Shown piece after piece: positions 7,634-14,784 of a DNA stretch of 29,769 nt (position 1 is the stretch's first letter; every line of letters begins with the position of its first letter). A program made the position numbers and the translations under genes. Source of the DNA: Micavibrio sp. UBA7689 (lineage in GTDB: Bacteria > Pseudomonadota > Alphaproteobacteria > Micavibrionales > Micavibrionaceae); contig DLGR01000001.1 in NCBI GenBank assembly GCA_002482805.1, positions 1 to 29,769 on the forward strand. The letters run 5' to 3'. Below the pieces are notes generated by a model, which ran no database searches, was not told the DNA's origin, and saw only the letters and a program-made list of their open reading frames with translations.

Positions 7634-8671
7634 TTAGGGAGCGACCGGTGAGCGTTGTGGGCTGCGTTCGCCGGCATGCGGTCTGTAAAATGGATCGTTC
7701 GGATTTTCCTTATTCACATGCATGATTTGGCGCGAATCCATGACGCGCATGGTTAGGTAGCTTCGGATAAGGCCCTCCCCGCGCGTTTGGTATGTGCCGC
7801 CCGTTACTTCGCCCATAACGTAATACGTGCCGGGCTCTCTGAAACCCCACTTCAAACCCATGCCTTCGTCAGAAAGCAGTCTGACCTGCGGGTAAATGAT
7901 ATGCGGGGTGCCGTCTTCCATCGCGTAGATCGGCTTGCCTAGAACCGTGCCTTTGTATTCACGGTAATGGTAAAAATCATACGGTTTTTCCGTGGTGATT
8001 TCCATCAGCGCGAAGGGCGCGCGGAGATTGGGCTGTTTAACCAGTGTTTTCAAACGCGGTGCGCGGTTTGCCAGATCGAGCCAGTCATCGGGATTTTTTT
8101 CCTGCACGAAGGTTTTATTTAGCTTCTGGATGACATTGCGAAACGCGACATCCGCGTCATCGCCATAACGATCGATGAAGGCGATGATGTCTTCGGGGAG
8201 CGTCACATTCACACGCTTCAGCATTTTTAATTCGTCTTTGACAGCGATAACACGCCCGCCTTTGCTTATCGTAAACGGCCCCTCTTCCGTAACCGGGAAA
8301 TCATCGGAATGTTCCATCGTGTTGATGGTAAGAAGAAAACCGTTTTTCGCTTTTCTGGATACGGCAGGTTTTTTAACCGCCTCGCCCGCCGCGCGTTTGT
8401 AGGCGGCGGAAAGCCTGCAAGTGTCATCGTGTTTATCTACGGGCTTGAAGAAATTGTCGCGCCCTTTGGCGGCACTGCCGGCCACGGAAATTGTTTCATC
8501 CTGCACGCGCATGGCGGCATCGCAGAACATACATTTTAAATGGCCTTTGTGGCTGACGTCCGAATAGGAAATGTTGCCGGGCTGGACGGGCAGGCCGAGT
8601 TGTACGGTTTGCTCCGCCTTTGTGCGCGGATCGACGTAACGGGCCGTAGGAAAATGCGTCCTGAATGACAT
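7634..8671 (-). CDS. Hypothetical protein with an N-terminal zinc-ribbon-like motif
   Basis: A 345-aa protein with no signal peptide. Near the N-terminus a CMFC pair (Cys47, Cys50) is followed about 30 residues later by FFKPVDKHDDTC (His81, Cys85). That spacing and the hydrophobic NFFKP stretch recall the zinc-ribbon part of CoiA-like and related DNA-associated proteins; the resemblance is only motif-level. The C-terminal region (about 250-320) is beta-rich, with GTYYVMGEVTGGTYQ and a RVMDSRQIMHV strand, perhaps a small barrel. Function unknown. The start is firm: ATG at 8671 with GAGG 8 nt upstream, only 12 nt after the stop of the upstream gene, so the two are an operon. It sits between sucA and sucB. 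Confidence 0.8.
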   Translation of the reverse strand: MSFRTHFPTARYVDPRTKAEQTVQLGLPVQPGNISYSDVSHKGHLKCMFCDAAMRVQDETISVAGSAAKGRDNFFKPVDKHDDTCRLSAAYKRAAGEAVKKPAVSRKAKNGFLLTINTMEHSDDFPVTEEGPFTISKGGRVIAVKDELKMLKRVNVTLPEDIIAFIDRYGDDADVAFRNVIQKLNKTFVQEKNPDDWLDLANRAPRLKTLVKQPNLRAPFALMEITTEKPYDFYHYREYKGTVLGKPIYAMEDGTPHIIYPQVRLLSDEGMGLKWGFREPGTYYVMGEVTGGTYQTRGEGLIRSYLTMRVMDSRQIMHVNKENPNDPFYRPHAGERSPQRSPVAP

Positions 8672-8683
8672 AGAAAACCTCGC

Positions 8684-9370
8684 TTATGCCAATTCTGCCG
8701 TGTGGCCTTTTAAAGACTCATGCCTTACGGGGAATAGTACTTTTCCCGCTTTGTCGATATAGGGGGCGCCGTGTTTGCCGAATTCTTCCGTCAGGTTCAC
8801 CACATCCACTATATGCGATTGGTCTCGCTTGGGCGTTAAGTCCGCGCCTAGGGGTATTGAACCATCCAAGGACGGAAAGGCCAGTGTTTTTCTGAAATCT
8901 TCCACGCCAACGATCTTCGCGGCATTAGGTTGCGTGGCATAATCCCATTTGTGCAAAGTGGCCAGCGCGTTGCGGGCGTCGGCCAGCGCATCATATAATT
9001 GCTTGGGCGTTTGTTCATCATAGAACATCGCCACGACCAATTTTTCGGGATTTTGTAAAGCAAGCGGTATAGCAACCTTCATGGCGCGGTCTTCTTGCGT
9101 TTCCAGTGCCGCAATTTCAGAATCGGGCATGTTCTTCGCCCTCATGGCCGCATGAAAGCTTGCGTCAGAATTCACACCCACCAAGAAAACATCGTCGCGC
9201 TTGGCGTGGTTGTCCGCGACATATTGAAAGCCCGCCAGCATCTTCGGCACGATCACTTCTGCTTTGTAAGCATAGAAGCCGTTCGTGGCGTGTATATCCG
9301 AACCGCTTGCCAGATAGACGAACTGTTCGAGCGGAACGGCAGTAAACAAATTGGTTGGTCCTGCGCGCAA
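8684..9370 (-). CDS. Degenerate cytidylyltransferase-like protein (RfaE/HldE-type fold)
   Basis: A 228-aa protein. Residues 60-130 follow the ADP-heptose-synthase-type nucleotidyltransferase pattern: DVFLVGVNSDAS (60-71), EDRAMKVAIPLAL (93-105) and FYDEQTPKQLYDAL (116-129), corresponding to the family's VGVNSD, EDR and F-(E/D)-TP-LI blocks. Where the family has the nucleotide-binding HxGH, this protein has HATN (27-30), so the second His and the Gly are gone and catalysis is doubtful. The start is a TTG at 9370, supported by a textbook AAAGGAG 6 nt upstream; no better ATG exists nearby. It is followed by the zinc-ribbon gene 12 nt downstream. The role is unknown; it could be a substrate-binding or regulatory relic or a divergent enzyme. 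Confidence 0.72.
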   Translation of the reverse strand: MRAGPTNLFTAVPLEQFVYLASGSDIHATNGFYAYKAEVIVPKMLAGFQYVADNHAKRDDVFLVGVNSDASFHAAMRAKNMPDSEIAALETQEDRAMKVAIPLALQNPEKLVVAMFYDEQTPKQLYDALADARNALATLHKWDYATQPNAAKIVGVEDFRKTLAFPSLDGSIPLGADLTPKRDQSHIVDVVNLTEEFGKHGAPYIDKAGKVLFPVRHESLKGHTAELA

Positions 9371-9395
9371 AAGAAACTCCTTTTATAAAGACGAA

Positions 9396-9429
9396 AACGC
9401 ACGGTTAATTACCATATTAACCGTGCGTT
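9396..9429 (-). terminator. Perfect 14-bp hairpin downstream of sucA
   Basis: Inverted repeat AACGCACGGTTAAT / ATTAACCGTGCGTT (9396-9409 and 9416-9429) with a 6-nt loop. On the minus strand the stem ends in GCGTTTTCG, giving a short T tract, so it can act as the sucA terminator or as an attenuator ahead of the TTG-started gene at 9370. The AT-rich upper stem makes it weaker than the other terminators here. Confidence 0.65.
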
Positions 9430-9448
9430 CGCAATCTCGAAAAAGTCT

Positions 9449-12322
9449 TTAGAACGTAAGGGCTTCGTTCAGCAACTTGGCCTGCTCCGCTTGGTGGCGG
9501 GCCAAAAGACCCGTGGCGGGTGCCGCGGCATCGATACGTCCGATATAGCGGGGGCGTGTCGATTTGTGTTTTGCTTCCGCGAGCGCGCCTTCGATGCGGC
9601 GATCGACGAAGTGCCAGTAACCCTGATTCTGAGGCTCTTCCTGACACCACACGATTTCCGCGTTCGGATATTGTTTGAGTTCTTCCGCGATGATTTTGTG
9701 CGGGAACGGATAAAGCTGTTCGACGCGCAGCAGGATGACGTTGTCAATCTTGCGATCGCGGCGTTCCTGCAACAAATCGTAGTAAACCTTGCCCGTACAG
9801 AGCACGACGCGTTTGATGTCTTTGGGTTTTGCCAATTGGTCGCGGTCCGTATCCCAAAGCACGCGGTGGAAAGATGAACCTTCCGCGAAATCGGAAATAT
9901 CCGACACGCACATTTTGTGACGCAACAGCGATTTCGGTGACATGACGATCAGGGGTTTTCTGAAATCACGGCACATCTGGCGACGCAGCGCATGGAAATA
10001 GTTAGCAGGTGATGTGATGTTGACGATCTGCCAGTTGTCTTCCGCGCAGTTCTGCAGGAAACGTTCGGGACGTGCGGAAGAGTGTTCCGGTCCCTGACCT
10101 TCCGATGCATGCGGGAGAAGCATCACCAAGCCCGACATGCGCAGCCATTTCGATTCACCCGAACTTATAAACTGGTCGATGATGGTTTGCGCGCCGTTCA
10201 CAAAATCTCCGAACTGACCTTCCCAGATGGTCAGCGTTTTGGGTTCTGCCAGAGAATAACCGTATTCGAAACCGAGCACGGCGAATTCCGAGAGTGGCGA
10301 GTCATGCGCTTCGAAACGTGGTTGTTTTTCGGCGACATGCTGAAGGGCGATGTATTTTTCTTCCGTCGTTTGATCGTAGATGATGGCGTGACGGTGCGAG
10401 AACGTACCGCGCCCTACATCCTGACCCGACAAACGTACGGCGTAACCGTCGCGCAGCAACGTTCCGAACGCGAGACCTTCGGCGGTCGCCCAGTCGAATT
10501 CCTTGCCCGTTTCGAACATTTTCTTTTTCGCTTCGAACAGACGCGCGATTTTCGGGTTGGCGTTGAAGTCCGCAGGAATGGTCGATAATGTTTTACCGAC
10601 TTCTAGCAGGCGGTCTTTTGGCACAGCGGTTTCACCGCGGCGGTCATCGCCGTAAGCGACTTTCATGCCCGACCATTTGCCTTCGAGATAATCGGCCTTG
10701 TTAGGCTTGTAGCTCTTCGTCGCCTCGAACGCTTCATCCAGATATTTGTTGAATTCATCGACCATCGCCTTTGATTCATCGGCGGTGACGACGTTGTCAT
10801 CCACCAATTGGCGCGCATAGATTTCGCGCGTCGTCGGTTGATCCTTGATTTTTTTGTACATCAAAGGCTGCGTGAAGGCGGGTTCGTCCCCTTCGTTGTG
10901 ACCGAACCGGCGGTAGCAGAACAGATCGATGACCACGTCTTTGTGGAAGATTTGGCGATATTCGGCGGCTATGCGCGCAACGTGCACGACAGCCTCGGGA
11001 TCATCGCCGTTGACGTGGAAGATCGGCGCCGCAACCATCTTCGCCACATCCGTACAGTACGGACCAGAACGCGCGAATTGCGGACGCGTCGTGAATCCGA
11101 TCTGGTTGTTGATGACGATATGCATCGTACCGCCGATTTTGTAACCCGGCAGATCGGACATCATCAGTGTTTCAGGAACAACGCCCTGCCCCGCGAACGC
11201 GGCATCGCCGTGCATCAAAAGCGGCATAACCATCGTACCGTCCGCATCTCCGCGCTGAATTTGTTTTGCGCGGACCTTGCCGATGACGACAGGATTGACG
11301 CATTCAAGGTGTGACGGGTTGGCAGTCAACGACAAGTGAACGGTGTGGCCGTCAAAATCACGGTCCGAAGATGTGCCGAGGTGGTATTTCACATCGCCTG
11401 AACCTTGCACGTCGTCCGGTACAGCCGAAACGCCCTGGAATTCCGAGAACACAGCCGTAAAAGGCTTGCCGAGCACGTTCGTCAAAACGTTCAAACGTCC
11501 GCGATGTGCCATGCCGACGACGATTTCCTGCAAGCCCATCTGGCTCCCGCGTTTCATGATCTGTTCGATACAGGGGATCAGCGCTTCGCCGCCATCCAGA
11601 CCGAAACGTTTGGTACCGACATATTTCGTGTGCAGGAATTTTTCAAAACATTCCGCAGCCGTCAAACGCTGCAGGATCGCGCGTTTACCGTTCACCGTGA
11701 AATCTGTTTTGTTGCGCGGTTCTTCAATGCGTTCTTGAATCCATTTCTTTTCTTCAGGGTCGGACATGTGAAGGAATTCCACGCCGATCGTGCCGCAATA
11801 GGTTTGTTCCAGCACGGACATGATTTCCGTGAGTGTTGCATATTCAAGACCAAGTACCCCGCCTGTATAAATCTTGCGGTTGGTATCGGCATCGGTGAAA
11901 CCGTAATGTGCAGGGTCTAGTTCGGGGTGATAATTGATGGGCTTCATGCCCAGCGGGTCGAGATTGCAACGCAAATGGCCACGGGCGCGGTAGGCACGGA
12001 TCAATTGCAGGGCACGGATGGAATCCGTCGCCGCCTGTTTCACATCTTCGGAAGAAGACGGCGCTGAAGAAATGGGTGCGCCGTGTTTGTTGGCGTTGGT
12101 GTTGGCGGGTGTTGCAAAGCCGTTTTGGTCGCGGCGGTTTTCGGCCGGAGTCCAGCTTGCTCCGTGCAATTCACGCAGCATCGTGATTTCACGATCATTC
12201 AACGTGACAAAGAATTCCTTCCAGCTCGGGTCCACGCTCGCGGGATCTTTCAAATAGCTGGAATAAAGATGCGCGATATATTCCGAATTCGCGCCGGACA
12301 AAAAGGACAAGTTTTCTGACAT
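9449..12322 (-). CDS. sucA: 2-oxoglutarate dehydrogenase E1 component
   Basis: Thiamine-diphosphate enzyme that decarboxylates 2-oxoglutarate and succinylates the E2 lipoyl group; the committed TCA step. From ATG 12322 it is 957 aa, close to the usual 930-1000. The N-terminal segment (SFLSGANSEYIAHLYSSYLKDPASV) is the E2-binding helix typical of SucA. A low-complexity linker follows at about 60-95. Family signatures seen are GMAHRGRLNVL (His273 region), the ThDP/Mg-binding GDAAFAGQG (about 372-380) with NNQIGF (about 405), and the C-terminal WCQEEPQNQGYW. A GTG at 12334 is in frame but has no ribosome-binding site. Its sucB partner is about 1.9 kb downstream, beyond two inserted genes. Confidence 0.97.
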   Translation of the reverse strand: MSENLSFLSGANSEYIAHLYSSYLKDPASVDPSWKEFFVTLNDREITMLRELHGASWTPAENRRDQNGFATPANTNANKHGAPISSAPSSSEDVKQAATDSIRALQLIRAYRARGHLRCNLDPLGMKPINYHPELDPAHYGFTDADTNRKIYTGGVLGLEYATLTEIMSVLEQTYCGTIGVEFLHMSDPEEKKWIQERIEEPRNKTDFTVNGKRAILQRLTAAECFEKFLHTKYVGTKRFGLDGGEALIPCIEQIMKRGSQMGLQEIVVGMAHRGRLNVLTNVLGKPFTAVFSEFQGVSAVPDDVQGSGDVKYHLGTSSDRDFDGHTVHLSLTANPSHLECVNPVVIGKVRAKQIQRGDADGTMVMPLLMHGDAAFAGQGVVPETLMMSDLPGYKIGGTMHIVINNQIGFTTRPQFARSGPYCTDVAKMVAAPIFHVNGDDPEAVVHVARIAAEYRQIFHKDVVIDLFCYRRFGHNEGDEPAFTQPLMYKKIKDQPTTREIYARQLVDDNVVTADESKAMVDEFNKYLDEAFEATKSYKPNKADYLEGKWSGMKVAYGDDRRGETAVPKDRLLEVGKTLSTIPADFNANPKIARLFEAKKKMFETGKEFDWATAEGLAFGTLLRDGYAVRLSGQDVGRGTFSHRHAIIYDQTTEEKYIALQHVAEKQPRFEAHDSPLSEFAVLGFEYGYSLAEPKTLTIWEGQFGDFVNGAQTIIDQFISSGESKWLRMSGLVMLLPHASEGQGPEHSSARPERFLQNCAEDNWQIVNITSPANYFHALRRQMCRDFRKPLIVMSPKSLLRHKMCVSDISDFAEGSSFHRVLWDTDRDQLAKPKDIKRVVLCTGKVYYDLLQERRDRKIDNVILLRVEQLYPFPHKIIAEELKQYPNAEIVWCQEEPQNQGYWHFVDRRIEGALAEAKHKSTRPRYIGRIDAAAPATGLLARHQAEQAKLLNEALTF

Positions 12323-12391
12323 TCTCTCTATCACCGCCCGTTTCTAAGGCGGCTCCTTGCAAGGTTGGTGTGGGGTTTTCCCTTGGTGGCC

Positions 12392-12419
12392 ATAATACGC
12401 TACGCCCACCCTTTGAAAA
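12392..12419 (-). promoter_or_regulatory. Candidate promoter for sucA
   Basis: Minus strand TTTTCA (12414-12419), 16-bp spacer, TATTAT (12392-12397). It lies in the gap between the 180-aa ORF and sucA. The leader downstream of it contains a CCGCC/GGCGG inverted repeat (12335-12353) immediately before the sucA start region. Confidence 0.35.
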
Positions 12420-12423
12420 AGCC

Positions 12424-12966
12424 TTAACCTTTTAAGCTCTGCAGCAATTTTTGCAAGGCTGCCTTCTCGGAATCGCTGATATTTTCCGGCATCTTCAAAT
12501 CTGTTTTTACGGAAAAACGATCCATAATGGAGGCGATCAATCCGCCGCCCATCACTTCCTTGCGGATATCGTCTTCTCCGCCGGACTCCGAAGCCGCCTG
12601 TGCAACCACGCGGGCGACATAGAAAACCGCCTTTTGGAAACCCACAACGGCATCGGCGGGCAGGCGTTCCTTCAACATGAACATGACTTTGGGGATATCG
12701 GCCAGAACCGTTCCCGCGTTGTTTTCCCATTGCGGCCATAGGTCTTTGCGGCGTAGCCCCTCTTCCACCACGTCATTGGAAAACGCCTTGCCGTCGGTTT
12801 TCTTGAACACGGTGCGCAAAACCTTTTCCAGCGCGACGCGTTCCTTTTCATCGTCGCGGGAAGTACCTTGGATGTCGTCTATGTGCGAAATCCAGAAACC
12901 TACGCGCACGGGAATGGACAAAACCATCGCCAGTTCTTCGTCCAGAAAATCACCGAAATAGGACAT
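12424..12966 (-). CDS. Hypothetical protein, tandem paralogue B
   Basis: A 180-aa soluble, mainly helical protein that I do not recognise. It is a clear paralogue of the adjacent 191-aa protein. Shared landmarks in the same order are IPVRVGFWIS (VRVG near residue 20), the LRRKDLWPQWENN block, FQKAVFYVARVVAQAASE and a C-terminal ISDSEKAALQKLL. The central FxxAVFxVAxxVAxA helix followed by an acidic Gly-containing loop loosely resembles TerB-type helical bundles, but this is only an impression. The ATG has AAGAAAG about 10 nt upstream and lies 18 nt after the stop of its paralogue. The pair is therefore one transcription unit, located upstream of sucA on the same strand. Confidence 0.78.
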   Translation of the reverse strand: MSYFGDFLDEELAMVLSIPVRVGFWISHIDDIQGTSRDDEKERVALEKVLRTVFKKTDGKAFSNDVVEEGLRRKDLWPQWENNAGTVLADIPKVMFMLKERLPADAVVGFQKAVFYVARVVAQAASESGGEDDIRKEVMGGGLIASIMDRFSVKTDLKMPENISDSEKAALQKLLQSLKG

Positions 12967-12984
12967 ATGTTTGTTCTTTCTTGT

Positions 12985-13560
12985 TTATGCGGGGGAATAA
13001 TCGAGCGCCTTCGAAAGCGTGGACAATGCTTTGCGCTCCGAAGCAGACACGTTGATGTGGGAAAGCTTGTCTTTCGTGGAGGTCGCGATGGTAATACCCA
13101 TCAAGCCGACAACCTTCGCAAAGAACGAGTCACCCGAAGAAGCTTGTCCGTCTTTGTCCTCTCGGAACGCCATGGCGACCGAAACGGCGATGTCAAACAA
13201 CACGGTTTTGAAATCGAGCAGGCTTTTGTCCGAAAGCGCGAGGTTGATCGTCTCCAGCGCCATTTCGGCCTCGGCCGGAACTGTGTCGATATTCTGGGAC
13301 CATGAAGGCCATTTGTCACGACCCCGCAGACATTCCGCCATAACCTTTTGGGAGAATTCCCCCTTGCAGAAATCTTCGGCGAATTCGCGCAGGATAGAGG
13401 TGAGCATTTCAAGTTCCTGCTCCTGCGCATCCCATCCGCCGCTCAAATCCGAAAACGACACGTAAAGCCCTACGCGGTAGGGCAACGACACCACCGCTTC
13501 GCGTTCCTCATCGGTCAATTGACTGAGAACGTCGCTTACATTTTCGACAGGCTGGTTCAA
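12985..13560 (-). CDS. Hypothetical protein, tandem paralogue A
   Basis: A 191-aa, mostly helical, soluble protein without a known family assignment. It shares with the downstream 180-aa protein the blocks LPYRVGLYVS (about 26-35), CLRGRDKWPSW, FKTVLFDIAVSVAMAFRE and a terminal VSASERKALSTL. The start is TTG 13560, preceded by GGAG at 7-nt spacing. The nearby ATG that overlaps this Shine-Dalgarno is in another frame, so TTG is the only sensible start. Order on the minus strand is A, B, then sucA, with 18 nt between A and B. Function unknown. Its conserved position inside a TCA cluster may be chance or may reflect co-regulation. Confidence 0.76.
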   Translation of the reverse strand: MNQPVENVSDVLSQLTDEEREAVVSLPYRVGLYVSFSDLSGGWDAQEQELEMLTSILREFAEDFCKGEFSQKVMAECLRGRDKWPSWSQNIDTVPAEAEMALETINLALSDKSLLDFKTVLFDIAVSVAMAFREDKDGQASSGDSFFAKVVGLMGITIATSTKDKLSHINVSASERKALSTLSKALDYSPA

Positions 13561-13638
13561 ACGATATCTCCATCACGTTGTAACAAAACAGTAATACACA
13601 AACGTGCCCTGCTCCAGCAAGTTTGTCGCCCATACACA

Positions 13639-13668
13639 TAAAAAGACCGGCCCTTTTTAGGGGGCCGG
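13639..13668 (-). terminator. Intrinsic terminator of the mini-membrane-protein unit
   Basis: Minus-strand stem CCGGCCC / GGGCCGG (13662-13668 and 13647-13653) with an 8-nt loop, followed by TCTTTTTA. The T tract is only on the minus-strand exit side. This implies a minus-strand transcript arriving from the right, where only the two small ORFs at 13751-14005 can be its source. Confidence 0.82.
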
Positions 13669-13750
13669 CAAGTTGGTTTTGGGGTTTAACGAAGGCACTT
13701 TAGAAACCGCGTTCGATGGGGGATCGATGCGCGGGGAGAAAATGTAAAAA

Positions 13751-13870
13751 CTAGGCCAACAGCGCCATCAAATAATGGGTCATGCGCTCGGGCATGGCTT
13801 GAAAAGCCAAATTCAATGCGGACGTGGTCACCACCACGAAGCCGAATAAAAATGTTGCAAAATCAGACAT
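13751..13870 (-). CDS. 39-aa single-pass membrane miniprotein (second of a pair)
   Basis: Short ORF from ATG 13870 to TAG 13751. The protein starts MSDFATFLFGFVVVTTSALN, has one hydrophobic helix (about residues 4-23), then a short tail with MPERM and a second hydrophobic end (YLMALLA). Support comes from a near-perfect GAGGAG Shine-Dalgarno (13877-13882) at 6-nt spacing, a 21-nt gap to an upstream mini-ORF of the same design, and a minus-strand terminator downstream. The A-x-N-L core and a following Pro align with the upstream miniprotein, suggesting duplication. The function is unknown; single-helix proteins of this size often modulate a membrane complex or act at the division or flagellar site, but nothing here decides that. 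Confidence 0.68.
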   Translation of the reverse strand: MSDFATFLFGFVVVTTSALNLAFQAMPERMTHYLMALLA

Positions 13871-13891
13871 CACACACTCCTCTTTCAGTTT

Positions 13892-14005
13892 TTAGTGGAT
13901 CAGGCCCAAGACCTGAATCACGGTTGCGGGCGTTGTCGCGCACATCAGGTTGACGGCGAGAGAAAACGTACCGGCGAGGGACATTACAGAGAGAAAATTT
14001 ACCAT
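13892..14005 (-). CDS. 37-aa single-pass membrane miniprotein (first of a pair)
   Basis: ATG 14005 to TAA 13892. The protein begins MVNFLSVMSLAGTFSLAVNL; residues 4-22 form one membrane helix, followed by CATTPATVIQVLGLIH. AAAGGTGG (14011-14018) lies 5 nt before the start. It shares the pattern S-x-A-x-N-L-(5)-P with the 39-aa protein downstream. A -24/-12 type promoter (14049-14065) would start transcription near 14038, giving a leader of about 33 nt that contains this Shine-Dalgarno. I do not recognise the family. Confidence 0.66.
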   Translation of the reverse strand: MVNFLSVMSLAGTFSLAVNLMCATTPATVIQVLGLIH

Positions 14006-14028
14006 GGGAACCACCTTTGTTATGTTGA

Positions 14029-14043
14029 ACTTACTCCGTAAGT
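14029..14043. promoter_or_regulatory. Dyad at the predicted start of the miniprotein transcript
   Basis: ACTTAC-TCC-GTAAGT, a 6-bp inverted repeat with a 3-nt centre. It covers the predicted sigma-54 transcription start (about 14038). It could be an operator or a 5'-end hairpin on the leader; no regulator can be named. Confidence 0.3.
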
Positions 14044-14048
14044 AACAT

Positions 14049-14065
14049 TGCAAGGCGGATGCCAG
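14049..14065 (-). promoter_or_regulatory. Sigma-54 (-24/-12) promoter candidate
   Basis: Minus strand CTGGCATCCGCCTTGCA. It has TGGCA and TTGCA with exactly 10 bp between GG and GC, the diagnostic spacing for RpoN. Only the three positions after TGGCA depart from the YTGGCACGRNNNTTGCW consensus. The predicted start near 14038 is 33 nt before a miniprotein ATG with a good ribosome-binding site. Sigma-54 promoters need an enhancer-binding activator; a TTTTCC-ATTAC-GGAAAA dyad lies about 100 bp upstream (14134-14150). Confidence 0.62.
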
Positions 14066-14133
14066 CCAAAAGGCTGATTTCCTAGCATTTTCAAGGGGAT
14101 GTTGGTTAAAAAAGGCTTAAAGAACGGGTCAAT

Positions 14134-14150
14134 TTTTCCATTACGGAAAA
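14134..14150. promoter_or_regulatory. Inverted repeat, possible upstream activator site
   Basis: TTTTCC-ATTAC-GGAAAA, 6-bp arms and a 5-nt centre, lying 14 bp past the dedA stop and about -96 to -112 from the predicted sigma-54 start. That is a normal enhancer distance. It could also be a weak terminator hairpin for dedA, but it lacks a T tract. Confidence 0.3.
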
Positions 14151-14163
14151 TATTGCCGAGGCA

Positions 14164-14784
14164 TCAGGTATTAGGGGGAAAAACCGGCGCTGGCTTCTTG
14201 TGATGACGCCAATAAAAGAACCCGCCGATGATCACCAAAAGCACGAAGCCTATCTTCAACTCGAACAGATATTCCATCACCAAATCCTTGTTATCGCCGA
14301 TGGCATATCCCAGAGCCAACAAAACCAAAGTCCAAAGTCCGCCGCCCAAGCCCGTGTAGAGACAGAATTTTTTCAAATCCATGCGCGCCAGACCAGCGGG
14401 GAAGGAAATGAAGTGGCGCACACCGAGCACAAGGCGCCCGAGAAAGATCGACGCGGGACCGTGATTGATGAAATAGGATTCCATCTTGAGGAGTTTTTCC
14501 TCACTCATGAAAAACCATTTACCGTAGCGGACGAGCATAAACCGCCCGCAATAGTAAGCGATGGCGTAATTGGCCAGCGAACCAGCCAGCGTGCCGCAAA
14601 CGGCAAGGAAGAATACCAGCGGACCGTTCCATGTGCCTTGATGGATCAAATAACCTGCGGGGATCAGCGTGGCTTCGGACGGGATGGGCAGAAACGTGCT
14701 CTCCAGCGCCGACATGATAAAAACGCCGGGATACCCCAGCGTTTCTATGAAGTGTACCAGCCATTCTACGGCGGTTTCGATCAT
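14164..14784 (-). CDS. DedA family membrane protein
   Basis: A 206-aa polytopic inner-membrane protein of the DedA/SNARE-associated (VTT) superfamily, linked in other bacteria to lipid-carrier flipping and membrane homeostasis. Visible hallmarks are the re-entrant-loop acidic motif around Glu28 with LPIPSEATL (32-40), the AGSLANYAIAYYCGR helix, and GRLVLGVRHFISFPAGLARM (116-135), whose Arg residues and FxPAG are family signatures. There are about five membrane segments and a basic C-terminal tail. The ATG shares one base with the sucD stop (TAATG), so translation is coupled to sucD and the gene belongs to the sucC-sucD operon. A dedA gene in this operon is not a standard arrangement. Confidence 0.93.
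   Translation of the reverse strand: MIETAVEWLVHFIETLGYPGVFIMSALESTFLPIPSEATLIPAGYLIHQGTWNGPLVFFLAVCGTLAGSLANYAIAYYCGRFMLVRYGKWFFMSEEKLLKMESYFINHGPASIFLGRLVLGVRHFISFPAGLARMDLKKFCLYTGLGGGLWTLVLLALGYAIGDNKDLVMEYLFELKIGFVLLVIIGGFFYWRHHKKPAPVFPPNT

Noticed and set aside
10808..11314. Long antisense ORFs inside sucA, lpd, sucC and similar genes
   Set aside because: They are shadows of strongly coding frames; translations are compositionally odd and the opposite frame has unequivocal family motifs.
12355..12364. CCTTGCAAGG palindrome upstream of sucA
   Set aside because: A 10-bp palindrome is expected by chance at this window size and it lacks further context.
12335..12395. A 20-codon leader peptide upstream of sucA (ATG near 12393)
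   Set aside because: It has no Shine-Dalgarno and no regulatory codon run; the ORF is short enough to be chance.
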